Under the pieces are notes generated by a model. The model was given only the letters and a program-made list of their open reading frames with translations. It did not search any database and was not told where the DNA came from. Below are positions 25,721 to 36,423 of a stretch of 64,000 nt of DNA, in pieces (position 1 is the first letter of the stretch; each line of letters opens with the position of its first letter). The position numbers and the translations under genes are program-made. Source of the stretch: Collinsella sp. (lineage in GTDB: Bacteria > Actinomycetota > Coriobacteriia > Coriobacteriales > Coriobacteriaceae); assembly GCA_019414025.1 (NCBI GenBank), contig DXMU01000020.1, positions 90,098-154,097 on the forward strand, read 5' to 3'.

Positions 25721-26470
25721 ATGGCAGGTTCTCGTACATATCGCACGAAAGTGCTCGTGCTCGATAAGACGAAGCTCAAAGAGACGGACCTGATCCTGAC
25801 GATGCTTGACGAGCGGGGTCGGCAGGTTCGTGCCGTGGCAAAGGGCGCCCGCAAACCCGGTGGACGCCTGGCTGCGCGCTGCGAAATGTTCTGTACCGTT
25901 GATCTGCTGCTTGCGCATGGCCGGTCGCTCGACGTGGTTTCCCAGGCCGAGCTTATGGAGGCGCCGCTCGGCGCTGCTCCCGATTACGAGATGACATGCG
26001 CCGCAAGCGCGATCGCCGAGGTCGCGCGCGTGTGCTCGTTCGAGGACGCCGAGGACCCGTTTACCTTTGCCATCACGCAGCGGGCGCTCACACTTGTCGG
26101 CAGCGGGCTCGACGCGGCACATATGGACCTGCTCGTGGCGGCCTTTGTCTTTAAATTGCTGTCGCACGTTGGCTACCGACCCGATTTTTCGGCATGCGTG
26201 CTGTGCGGAGACCCGATGCTGTCGTATTTTTCGCCCCAGGCGGGCGGCCTCATGTGCGGGTCGTGCGCGTCGAGCGTGCCCGGTGCCGAGCTGGTGTCGA
26301 CCGGTGAGGTCGCATGGCTGCGCGCCCTTATGTCCATGACCTTCGATGCGCTTATGGCCGAGAGGGTCGACCCCCATACCGCTGCCTTTTTGCTGGGGCT
26401 TTCGCACGTGTGGGCTGCGACGCACACTGATCAACGTCTCCGTGCGATGGAATTCATGTTGGGTCGGTGA
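25721..26470 (+). CDS. recO: DNA repair protein RecO
   Basis: 249 residues. N-terminal OB fold (YRTKVLVLDKTKLKETDLIL) and a C-terminal zinc site with CVLC and CGSC. RecO with RecR loads RecA onto SSB-coated gaps. Begins 15 bases after era, matching the frequent era-recO order. Alternative upstream starts are not apparent; ATG 25721 has only a weak ribosome site. Confidence 0.92.
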   Translation: MAGSRTYRTKVLVLDKTKLKETDLILTMLDERGRQVRAVAKGARKPGGRLAARCEMFCTVDLLLAHGRSLDVVSQAELMEAPLGAAPDYEMTCAASAIAEVARVCSFEDAEDPFTFAITQRALTLVGSGLDAAHMDLLVAAFVFKLLSHVGYRPDFSACVLCGDPMLSYFSPQAGGLMCGSCASSVPGAELVSTGEVAWLRALMSMTFDALMAERVDPHTAAFLLGLSHVWAATHTDQRLRAMEFMLGR

Positions 26471-26494
26471 TGATGCGCAGGCGCGGGCTGCTTG

Positions 26495-26503
26495 TGGTAA
26501 CAT
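26495..26503 (+). promoter_or_regulatory. Extended -10 element of rpsO
   Basis: TGGTAACAT (TG-n-TAACAT). It leaves a leader of about 100 bases before the rpsO start that could hold the S15 autoregulatory site seen in other bacteria; a specific fold was not established. Confidence 0.45.
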
Positions 26504-26608
26504 ACCGACCTGTTGGTACCTCGACCTTGGATGCTCGCTCCACCGGCGGCTTCCCAGTCCGAGGCGAATAGCGTCGCCCGCGGGCGACAAGAAACGAAAG
26601 GTGAAACA

Positions 26609-26887
26609 ATGACTGTTTCCAAAGAGCGCAAGGCGGAGCTGACTGCCCAGTTCGGTAACACCCCGGTCGACACCGGCAATCCCAAGGTTCAGGTCGCCAT
26701 CCTGACCGAGCGCATCAAGGAGCTGACCGAGCACATGAAGTCCCACCAGAAGGACTTCCACACCCGTCGTGGTCTGCTCATGCTCGTCGGCCGTCGTCGT
26801 CGTCTTCTCTCCTACATCAAGAAGAACGACATCGTCGAGTATCGTGAGCTCATCAAGGCTCTGGGCATCCGCGACAACATCCAGTAA
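26609..26887 (+). CDS. rpsO: 30S ribosomal protein S15
   Basis: 92 residues starting MTVSKERKAELTAQFG, with the conserved DTGNPKVQVAILTERIKELT, KDFHTRRGL and RRRLLSYIKK. S15 binds the central domain of 16S rRNA early in assembly. Start ATG 26609 has GAAAGG upstream; earlier codons in frame belong to the leader. A terminator follows, and pnp lies 150 bases downstream in the classic rpsO-pnp order. Confidence 0.97.
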   Translation: MTVSKERKAELTAQFGNTPVDTGNPKVQVAILTERIKELTEHMKSHQKDFHTRRGLLMLVGRRRRLLSYIKKNDIVEYRELIKALGIRDNIQ

Positions 26888-26902
26888 GGATTTGTACATG
26901 CA

Positions 26903-26935
26903 AGGAGCGTCCTGCGCAGCGGGGCGCTCTTTTTG
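26903..26935 (+). terminator. Intrinsic terminator after rpsO
   Basis: GAGCG/CGCTC stem extended by CC/GG pairs, followed by TTTTTG. Bases 26936-27037 then form a G-rich leader for pnp with self-complementary segments (GCCTGCAGGC at 27001-27010). Confidence 0.75.
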
Positions 26936-27037
26936 TGTAAGGGCGTGAACAATCACGCTCTGAAGCGTGGCGGGGGCAGGGGGCCCGCGTCACATGAGGA
27001 GCCTGCAGGCAAGGGGCCTGCGGGGTAAAGGAGAACA

Positions 27038-29284
<2,247 letters not shown>

Positions 29285-29306
29285 CAGCCACACATAAGCA
29301 GCTCAA

Positions 29307-29339
29307 CAAGGGCGACTCCTAAGGGGGTCGCCCTTTTGC
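29307..29339 (+). terminator. Intrinsic terminator after pnp
   Basis: 9-bp stem 29308-29316 with 29327-29335, followed by TTGCTT. Its right arm runs straight into the long palindrome A1. Confidence 0.8.
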
Positions 29340-29477
29340 TTGCGCCCGGGAGGGCCGTATATGAAGTTTCCTGCTCTACAGTCCTGCGCAAGACGGAAAG
29401 CACATTAAGTGCTTTCCTTTGCGTGCGGAACTCGCGATAAACTTCATATGCGTCCCTCCCGGGCGCAAGCAAAAGGG
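29331..29477. repeat. Long palindromic element A1
   Basis: A 147-bp near-palindrome. The outer arms 29331-29354 and 29454-29477 match perfectly over 24 bp; the next arms 29359-29369 and 29439-29449 match over 11 bp. The core (29361-29447) has an inner stem GGAAAGCAC/GTGCTTTCC and a CGCAA/TTGCG stem. A related core in inverse orientation lies at 29632-29716. Confidence 0.85.
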
Positions 29478-29631
29478 CTGGTTAGTGCCGCTCGCTATTT
29501 AGTTAGACAGTCTATTCAGTAGTCAGATTTCAGATCAGTAGATAGACATAGCAGTATTTCCCCTGATAAAACCTACCAAAATAAACCTATCTCATATTGG
29601 CAGGTCAGGGCTCAGCGGCCCCGGCACGGGC
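29478..29631. other. AT-richer intergenic spacer between elements A1 and A2
   Basis: About 150 bases, lower in GC than the flanks, without a credible gene. It contains short near-repeats (AGTCTATTCAGTAGTCAG, then ATCAGTAGATAGAC). No function is recognised. Confidence 0.4.
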
Positions 29632-29716
29632 TAAGTTTATCGCGAGTTCCGCACGAACAGGAGGCCACTTAATGTGGCCTCCGTCGTGAGCGGGACTGTA
29701 GAGCAGGAAACTTCAT
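29632..29716. repeat. Palindromic element A2, inverted copy of the A1 core
   Basis: Read on the minus strand it follows the A1 core almost base for base (GAAGTTTCCTGCTCTACAGT at the start, GCGGAACTCGCGATAAACTT at the end). The inner stem differs (GGAGGCCAC/GTGGCCTCC) but stays fully paired, with three compensatory base-pair changes relative to A1. Confidence 0.85.
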
Positions 29717-29926
29717 CAGTGCCCGCCCCACGGGAACCGGCGGGATATACAGGTCCAGATGGGGCTTTGATGCATGGGTGGTCTGTGCTCGTGCAAATGG
29801 GTATCATATTTTGGTTATTGCATCGACTCTGTGATGCATGTTTGTACGTTCCCGGCGGTCGGTTTGCCAGAAGCGCCCCGTCGGTTGTTCCAGTCCCGTT
29901 TCGAAGAAAGGAAACCACACGAACCT

Positions 29927-31597
29927 ATGGCAGCTAAAAAATCATCTCCCTTGAAGATCATCCCGCTCGGCGGCCTTGACGGCATCGGTAAGAACATGAC
30001 GGTCTTCGAGTGCGGCGGCGACATGGTGCTCGTCGACGCCGGTCTCATGTTCCCCGATGACTCCCAGCCTGGTATCGACCTGGTGCTTCCTGACTACACC
30101 TACGTTCTTGAAAACGAGGAGAAGCTCCGCGGTATCGTCGTCACCCACGGCCACGAGGACCACACCGGTTCGCTTCCGTATCTGCTGCAGGACCTCAACA
30201 ATAAGGTGCCCATCTTCTCGAGCAAGCTGACGCTTGGCTTTATCGAGGGCAAGCTTTCTGAGTTCCGCATCCGCGCACCCAAGTTCCGCGAGGTCAAGGG
30301 CGGCAGCCATGTCAACCTCGGCGGCATCTCGCTCGACTTCTTCTCGATGACGCACTCCATCCCCGGCGCTCTGGGCGTGTTCATCCGCACCAATCAGGGC
30401 ACCGTCATGCACACGGGCGACTTTAAGCTTGACCAGACGCCCATCGATGGTGTCACGCCCGACTATGCCGCTATCAGCCGCTTTGCCAAGCAGGGCATCG
30501 ACCTGCTGCTGTCCGACTCCACCAACGCCACGGTTCCCGGCTTTACCAAGTCCGAGGCCGAGGTCGGTCCCAACTTGCTGCACGCTATCAAGAACGCCCC
30601 GGGTCGCGTGTTCGTCGCGTCGTTCTCGAGCCACATCCATCGTTTGCAGCAGATCTGCGATGCCGCCCGCAAGTGCGGCCGTAAGGTCGTTGTGACCGGT
30701 CGTTCCATGCTCACCAATACACGCGTGGCGCGCGAGCTCGGTTACCTCAACATCGATGATGCCGATATCATCGATGCCTTCGACATTGACAACCTGCCCG
30801 ACGACAAGATTGTCGTCATGTGCACCGGTTCGCAGGGCGAGCCTCTGTCGGCCCTTTCGCGCATGGCCAACGGCGAGCACAAGACGCTCTCCATCCACGA
30901 GGGCGATACCGTCATCCTCTCGGCAACGCCGGTCCCCGGTAACGAGAAGGCCGTTCAGCAGGTCGTTAACAGCTTGGCCAAGCTCGGCTGCGACGTGTGG
31001 GATAAGAACCGCGCTCTCGTCCACGTCTCCGGTCACGGTAGCCAGGAGGAGCTCAAGCTCCTGATGGCCATGGCCAAGCCCACGTACTTTATGCCGGTTC
31101 ACGGTGAGGCCGTGCATCTGCGCGCCCATGCTCAACTTGCACGCAAGATGGGTCTCAAGGACGATCATATCTTTATCCTCGATAACGGCGACACGCTCGA
31201 GATGCGCGGCGGTATCGTCAAGCGCGGTACGCCCGTCGAGTCCGGCGTCGTCTACGTCGACGGCCTACGTATCGGCGATACCGACCCCATCGTTCTGCGC
31301 GATCGCCAGAAGCTCGCCAACGACGGTATGGTTACCGCTGTTGCCATCGTCTCGCTCAAGCACAAGAAGATCGAGGCCATCGAGTTCTCGGGCCGTGGTG
31401 TCTCGTTTGCCATCGACGACCAGTTCTCCGAGGATGCCTCCGCATCCATTATGAAGACGATCGAGAAGGGCAAGTTCAGCTTTACGAGCAGCGGTTCCGA
31501 TGCCATTCGCAAGGCCGTACGCGATTCACTCTCCAACTTTATCTGGAGCCGTACGCGCACTCGTCCGATGATCATCCCGGTCGTCATGGAGGTTTAG
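29927..31597 (+). CDS. rnj: Ribonuclease J
   Basis: 556 residues, the RNase J1/J2 length. Beta-lactamase-fold nuclease with HGHEDHTG, the MHTGDFKLD metal site and a beta-CASP region (FSSHIHRLQQ, TGSQGEP, VSGHGSQEEL, MPVHGE). Acts as a 5'-3' exonuclease and endonuclease on mRNA and rRNA. Start ATG 29927 aligns with homologues; AAAGG is some 15 bases upstream, rather far. A frame extending to 29774 reads into the leader and is rejected. Together with pnp and rny it forms a cluster of decay enzymes. Confidence 0.94.
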   Translation: MAAKKSSPLKIIPLGGLDGIGKNMTVFECGGDMVLVDAGLMFPDDSQPGIDLVLPDYTYVLENEEKLRGIVVTHGHEDHTGSLPYLLQDLNNKVPIFSSKLTLGFIEGKLSEFRIRAPKFREVKGGSHVNLGGISLDFFSMTHSIPGALGVFIRTNQGTVMHTGDFKLDQTPIDGVTPDYAAISRFAKQGIDLLLSDSTNATVPGFTKSEAEVGPNLLHAIKNAPGRVFVASFSSHIHRLQQICDAARKCGRKVVVTGRSMLTNTRVARELGYLNIDDADIIDAFDIDNLPDDKIVVMCTGSQGEPLSALSRMANGEHKTLSIHEGDTVILSATPVPGNEKAVQQVVNSLAKLGCDVWDKNRALVHVSGHGSQEELKLLMAMAKPTYFMPVHGEAVHLRAHAQLARKMGLKDDHIFILDNGDTLEMRGGIVKRGTPVESGVVYVDGLRIGDTDPIVLRDRQKLANDGMVTAVAIVSLKHKKIEAIEFSGRGVSFAIDDQFSEDASASIMKTIEKGKFSFTSSGSDAIRKAVRDSLSNFIWSRTRTRPMIIPVVMEV

Positions 31598-31598
31598 T

Positions 31599-34379
31599 TT
31601 GGCGCGCGGATCAGCACAAAACGCCAAAGGCAATAAGGCCAATAACCAACCGGCATCTGCTAAGGGTGCCGGTTCCCATCTGCGTGCCAATAAGGGCCAC
31701 GAGTCCGAGTTCGATGATTTCGAGCCCTTGGTCGAGCCCTCGGCCAACCGCGATATCGCCGGCGTGGTCATTGCCGTTTTGGCGATTGCGTCCTTTATTG
31801 CCGTGATTTCGCCGGCGACTGCGCCCGTTACGGCTGCGGTTGCCGGTTTCTACCACTTGGGCTTTGGTCTGGGCGCCTACGTGCTGCCGATCGTCATTTT
31901 GCTGTTTGCCGCCACGCTCTTTTTAGGCGAGGACTCGCCGCTCAACGCGCGCTCTGTTGCGGGCGGCGCCGTGGTCTTTATCGCCGTCGTCTCCATTCTT
32001 TCGCTGATGGTGCCGGGCACGAGCGATTCGTGCGACCTTATGTTTACGCCGCAAAATCTGTCCGCCTCGGGTGGCTACATCGGTGCGTTTATTGCGAGTG
32101 CGCTGCAGAATGCCCTGGGTAAGCCTATTGCGATGGTGGTCCTGTTGGGTCTGGCCGTCGTTGGTTTTGTCATCATCGGCTTTTCTGTGGGTGGTGTGCT
32201 GCGCTCTGCCCGCGACCGTGCGGCAGATTTTGCCGAACGCCGTCGTGCCGATGTCAACGCCAGCCCTTGGGGTGACGACGAAGCCCTGTCGGTGCCCGGC
32301 GTTGCCCGTCCGCACCTGAGCATTCTTCGTCAAAAGGGCTCCGATGCTGCCGTGACCACGGTCATGGGCAACGATGTGGACCCGGTTTTGGACGATGATG
32401 ACGAGGACGAGGATCCGTTTGTTGACGTGTCCGATGCCGTGGATGCCGTGCGGGCCAAGACAACGCTGTTGCCGCGCCGCCATGCCAAGAAGGGCAAGGC
32501 CACACCCAAGTTGAATACAAGTGAGCCCGACCCGTCTTGGTCCGATAGCGAGATTGAGCTCACCGAGGGCGATGACGAGGACGACGAGGCTCCGATTGAG
32601 ACCGCAAAGACAACTTTGCTGCCGCGTCGCCATGCAAAGCGCGGCCAGGTAACCGGCCAGCTTTCGATGGAAGACGACTCCGATAAGATCGACGAGTCCG
32701 AGCCGCCGTTTGCCGTGAATCCCGTCTCGGCCGCACCTCAGATTCCCGACTTCCTGAAGCATCCCAAGGTTGCCGATGCGCCTGCCACGAGTGCTGTCGA
32801 ATCGGCTGCGGCTCGTGATGGGGGAGTGGACGACGGCGCCGCAGATAACGAGGGCGAAGAAGAGGACGGCCTCAAGCTTCCGCCGCTCGAAATCCTGCAT
32901 GCCAACCCGCAGTCGGCTTCCGCCGCGTCTTCGGACAAGGAGCTTGAGCAGACCGCTGAGTCACTGCAATCCACCTTGCTTGAGTTTGGCCGCAGTGCCC
33001 GCGTGGTCGGCTGGATCGCCGGCCCCACGGTGACGACCTTTAAGCTGCAGCCCGGTGAGGGCGAGCGTGTGAGCAAAATCTCGAGCCTCGAGGACGATAT
33101 CGCGCTTTCGCTCGCTGCCCAGTCGGTGCGTATCTTTGCCCCGATCCCCGGCACCTCGCTCGTGGGCATCGAGATTCCCAACCGCAAGCGCCAGAACGTC
33201 AATCTGGGCGACGTGCTGTCCTATGTGAAGGGCGGTCCGCTCGAGCTCGCTATCGGCCGTGACGCCGAGGGCACGCCGGTCGTCGCCGACCTCGCCAAGA
33301 TGCCTCACCTGTTGATCGCCGGTACGACTGGTTCTGGTAAGTCGGTGATGATCAACTCCATCATCACGACCTTGCTCATGCGCGCCCTTCCCGAGGACGT
33401 TCGCCTGATTATGGTCGACCCCAAGCGCGTCGAGCTTGCGGGCTATAACGGTCTGCCGCATCTCTATGTGCCCGTGGTGACCGAGCCTAAGCAGGCCGCG
33501 AGCGCTCTGCAATGGGCTGTGTCCGAGATGGAGCGTCGCCTGAAGGTTTTCGAGCGTCTCAACGTGCGTAAGATCTCGACCTACAATGAAAAGCAGGCCG
33601 CCGGCGAGTTTGAGCATTACGACAACCCGCCGCAAAAGATGCCCTACCTGGTCATCATCATCGACGAGCTTTCGGACCTGATGATGGTCGCCGGTAAGGA
33701 TGTCGAGGCCTCGATCGTGCGTATTGCACAGCTGGGCCGTGCCGCCGGTATTCATCTTATCGTGGCCACGCAGCGCCCCAGCTCCAACGTGGTGACGGGC
33801 CTCATCAAGGCTAACATCACCAACCGCATCGCCTTTAACGTCGCCACGGGCATCGACTCGCGCGTCATCATCGACCAGATGGGCGCCGAGAAGCTCACCG
33901 GTTTGGGCGACATGTTGTTCTCCAAGGTCGACTGGGGCAAGCCCCGCCGTATCCAGGGCTGCTTTGTCTCGGATGATGAGATCAACGAGATTGTCGAGTT
34001 CGTCAAGTCGCAGAGTGAGCCAGACTACCACGAGGAGATCCTGTCTGCCGTGGCGCCCGCTTCCATGTCTATGGCGGGTGGCGGCGGCATTGTCCGCACC
34101 GGAGTAGCCGAGCCGCAAGACGATGATCCACTCATTTGGGAAGCCGCCCATATTGTGGTGGAATCGCAGCTTGGCTCCACATCTGGCCTGCAACGTCGTC
34201 TGAAGGTTGGCTATGCGCGTGCCGGGCGTATTATGGACATGCTGGAAGAAAAGGGTGTCGTCGGCCCGCCCGACGGTTCCAAGCCGCGCGAGGTCCTGTT
34301 GGACGAGGAGGGGCTTGCCGCGCTGGAATCTGTCGACGCCGAGATGGCACGTGAAGATCGTGAGTTTGGAGGATTCTGA
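31599..34379 (+). CDS. ftsK: DNA translocase FtsK/SpoIIIE
   Basis: 926 residues. Four membrane helices in the first 210 residues, a disordered acidic linker (about 215-440), then the hexameric motor with P-loop GTTGSGKS, and a C-terminal gamma winged-helix domain (QLGSTSGLQRRLKVGYARAG) that reads chromosome orientation sequences. Moves chromosome ends through the septum. The linker contains two copies of TTLLPRRHAK(K/R)G, near residues 287 and 337. TTG start at 31599 has GGAGG at a good distance, two bases after the rnj stop. Overlaps the next gene by one base. Confidence 0.94.
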   Translation: MARGSAQNAKGNKANNQPASAKGAGSHLRANKGHESEFDDFEPLVEPSANRDIAGVVIAVLAIASFIAVISPATAPVTAAVAGFYHLGFGLGAYVLPIVILLFAATLFLGEDSPLNARSVAGGAVVFIAVVSILSLMVPGTSDSCDLMFTPQNLSASGGYIGAFIASALQNALGKPIAMVVLLGLAVVGFVIIGFSVGGVLRSARDRAADFAERRRADVNASPWGDDEALSVPGVARPHLSILRQKGSDAAVTTVMGNDVDPVLDDDDEDEDPFVDVSDAVDAVRAKTTLLPRRHAKKGKATPKLNTSEPDPSWSDSEIELTEGDDEDDEAPIETAKTTLLPRRHAKRGQVTGQLSMEDDSDKIDESEPPFAVNPVSAAPQIPDFLKHPKVADAPATSAVESAAARDGGVDDGAADNEGEEEDGLKLPPLEILHANPQSASAASSDKELEQTAESLQSTLLEFGRSARVVGWIAGPTVTTFKLQPGEGERVSKISSLEDDIALSLAAQSVRIFAPIPGTSLVGIEIPNRKRQNVNLGDVLSYVKGGPLELAIGRDAEGTPVVADLAKMPHLLIAGTTGSGKSVMINSIITTLLMRALPEDVRLIMVDPKRVELAGYNGLPHLYVPVVTEPKQAASALQWAVSEMERRLKVFERLNVRKISTYNEKQAAGEFEHYDNPPQKMPYLVIIIDELSDLMMVAGKDVEASIVRIAQLGRAAGIHLIVATQRPSSNVVTGLIKANITNRIAFNVATGIDSRVIIDQMGAEKLTGLGDMLFSKVDWGKPRRIQGCFVSDDEINEIVEFVKSQSEPDYHEEILSAVAPASMSMAGGGGIVRTGVAEPQDDDPLIWEAAHIVVESQLGSTSGLQRRLKVGYARAGRIMDMLEEKGVVGPPDGSKPREVLLDEEGLAALESVDAEMAREDREFGGF

Positions 34380-35872
34380 TGGCTGCACGCTTTGGTGACA
34401 TGCTGCTCGAGCAGCGTCGCCGAATGGGCCTTTCCATTCAGCAGGTCGCCAACACCATCAAAATCAGGCCGCAGATCATCGAGTTTTTCGAGACCGGTAA
34501 CTTTGCTTCGATGCCGCCGCGCGGCTATGCGCAGGGCATGATTTCGAGCTATGCCCGATTTTTGGGCCTCAATCCGCGCGAGGTCGTCAATGCCTACTTT
34601 GACGACCTGATGGCATACGAACGCGAAACGTCGCAGCAGGGCGGTCGTTTTCAGGACGCCGCCGGCTACGTCAATTCGCGTTCCTCTGTCGATAACGGGC
34701 GCTTCCTGATGGTTCAGGGTGGTCGCTCAACGCGTTATGGTCAGCGTCCGCAGCAGGCTGGCTATATTACCGAGACGGGTTCGGGCGAGGAGATTCGCTC
34801 GCAGCGTGACCGGTTCCGCAGTACGCCGATGCCCGAGGACCGTGCACTTCCCGCTGCCCGCGGCGTGGCGCGTGACCCTCGTGCCGGCTACGGCGACGGC
34901 GGCTATTCCGATCGCGGTCACCGTGGTATCTCCACCGGACGCTCTCGCAGTGGCTATGCGGACGCCGATACCACGCAGGTGACGCCGCGTCTTCGCTCTC
35001 AACCACAGCCGTATGGCCAGCGCTCTTCGGCTCCGCGTGCGGGCCAGCGTGGCTATCAAGGCCGCGGTGAACTTGCGCCCCGCTCGGGTCAGCGCAGCCT
35101 TCAGGGCCAGGGTGGCTATCGCGGCCGTTCCGATAGCAATCGTGGTCGTATGCCTCAGGGAGGCGGCCGCAGCAGTTCCAGTCGTGGACGCGGCGGTTCC
35201 CGTGCTCCTCAAAACAACGGGCTCGATCCGCGTATCGTCTACGCAGGTATCGGTGCCGTGGCGTTGCTGCTGATCGTGCTCATCGTGGTACTTCTGCGCG
35301 GCTGCGCATCTTCGACGCCCGAGACCACGCCCGAGACGCCCACTGTTACCAAGACGACGACCAAGAAGTCTTCTAAGAAGACCGAAACGGTCGACGAGGA
35401 CGAAGACACCGATGAGCCGACTGACGAGTCGACTAATTCGGACGCCGCCAAGACGACGGCCAAGAAGGAAGAGAACGAGGTCACAAAGGTTAAGGTCTCC
35501 GTTGCCAAGGGAAAGACCGCGTGGATTGAGGTCAAGGTCGACGGAAAGTCGGTCTATGGCGCCCAGGCGACTGGCCCCTTTGAGCAGGAGTACACGCCTG
35601 AGTCCTCGATCGAGATCACCACGTCCAAGCCTTCCGATGTCACCGTTACCAAGAACGGCGAAAAGGTCCGTTACGATACCAAGACCTCGGGTGTGGCGCG
35701 TGTGACGATCACCGTTCCCAAGAAGGAGACGACTGATTCCGAGAATGGTGAAAGTTCAAATGGTGCCGACACCACCGACGCCACCGATGCCCAGTCTACG
35801 GATGGCGCCGATACCGCAACTGACGGCCAGACGCCCACCGATTCTACCGACTATTCGTACGATAGCTACTAA
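34379..35872 (+). CDS. RodZ-like helix-turn-helix membrane protein with an Arg/Gly-rich linker
   Basis: 497 residues. The N-terminal HTH (FGDMLLEQRRRMGLSIQQVA, IRPQIIEFFETGNF) matches the RodZ/YmfM type. A long disordered linker (about 85-280) is rich in Arg, Gly, Gln and Ser with RGG-like repeats (RSGQRSLQGQGGYRGR). One membrane helix follows (VALLLIVLIVVLLRG, about 290-310), then Thr/Lys/Glu-rich external sequence, a domain resembling the RodZ C-terminal beta domain (WIEVKVDGKSVYGAQATG) and a low-complexity tail. Likely a cell-shape factor linked with MreB or divisome. It matches the place of ymfM after spoIIIE in Bacillus. Confidence 0.8.
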   Translation: MAARFGDMLLEQRRRMGLSIQQVANTIKIRPQIIEFFETGNFASMPPRGYAQGMISSYARFLGLNPREVVNAYFDDLMAYERETSQQGGRFQDAAGYVNSRSSVDNGRFLMVQGGRSTRYGQRPQQAGYITETGSGEEIRSQRDRFRSTPMPEDRALPAARGVARDPRAGYGDGGYSDRGHRGISTGRSRSGYADADTTQVTPRLRSQPQPYGQRSSAPRAGQRGYQGRGELAPRSGQRSLQGQGGYRGRSDSNRGRMPQGGGRSSSSRGRGGSRAPQNNGLDPRIVYAGIGAVALLLIVLIVVLLRGCASSTPETTPETPTVTKTTTKKSSKKTETVDEDEDTDEPTDESTNSDAAKTTAKKEENEVTKVKVSVAKGKTAWIEVKVDGKSVYGAQATGPFEQEYTPESSIEITTSKPSDVTVTKNGEKVRYDTKTSGVARVTITVPKKETTDSENGESSNGADTTDATDAQSTDGADTATDGQTPTDSTDYSYDSY

Positions 35873-35898
35873 GCCGCTCGTACGCGAAAGGAAACATC

Positions 35899-36396
35899 AT
35901 GGCTAAAGATTCCAGCTTCGACGTCGTGTCCGAGGTCAACATGCAAGAGGTCGACAACGCCTTCCAGCAGACCACGCGCGAGATTTCCCAGCGCTATGAC
36001 CTGAAGGATTCCGGCGCCACGATCGAGCTTTCGAAGGGCGACAAGCTCTTTACAATCAACGCCCCGGCCGACTTTGTCTCCAAGCAGATCATCGATGTCC
36101 TGAGCTCCAAGCTCATCAAGCGCGGCATCGACCTCAAGGCTGTCTCGTGGGATGCTCCGCAGGCGGCATCGGGCGGCACCGTGCGCGTGCTCGGCCATAT
36201 CGTCGAGGGTATCGACCAGGCGACCGCCAAGAAGATCAATAAGGACATCAAGGACCAAAAGCTCAAGGTCAAGGTGACCATCGAGGCCGAGAAGCTGCGT
36301 GTTTCCTCTGCTTCGAAGGACGCGTTGCAGACCGTTATCCAATTCCTGCGCGACCAGGACTACGGCCAGCCGCTGCAGTTCACCAACTACCGCTAA
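35899..36396 (+). CDS. yajQ: YajQ-family nucleotide-binding protein
   Basis: 165 residues, the usual YajQ length. Starts MAKDSSFDVVSEVNMQEVDN, with RYDLKDS and the C-terminal RVSSASKDALQTVIQFLRDQ, all family hallmarks. Two ferredoxin-like domains. Members bind nucleotides, and some bind cyclic di-GMP; the role here is unknown. ATG 35899 has GAAAGGAAA upstream. It lies between the rodZ-like gene and rimO. Confidence 0.92.
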   Translation: MAKDSSFDVVSEVNMQEVDNAFQQTTREISQRYDLKDSGATIELSKGDKLFTINAPADFVSKQIIDVLSSKLIKRGIDLKAVSWDAPQAASGGTVRVLGHIVEGIDQATAKKINKDIKDQKLKVKVTIEAEKLRVSSASKDALQTVIQFLRDQDYGQPLQFTNYR

Positions 36397-36423
36397 TATC
36401 ATTCGAAAGGACTGCTCTCCAAC

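Noticed and set aside
29499..29530. Relic of the IS3 element near A1/A2, because CGCTATTTAG and AGTCTATTC occur both here and at 1443-1482
   Set aside because: Only a 10-mer and a 9-mer are shared, with different spacing; chance is likely.
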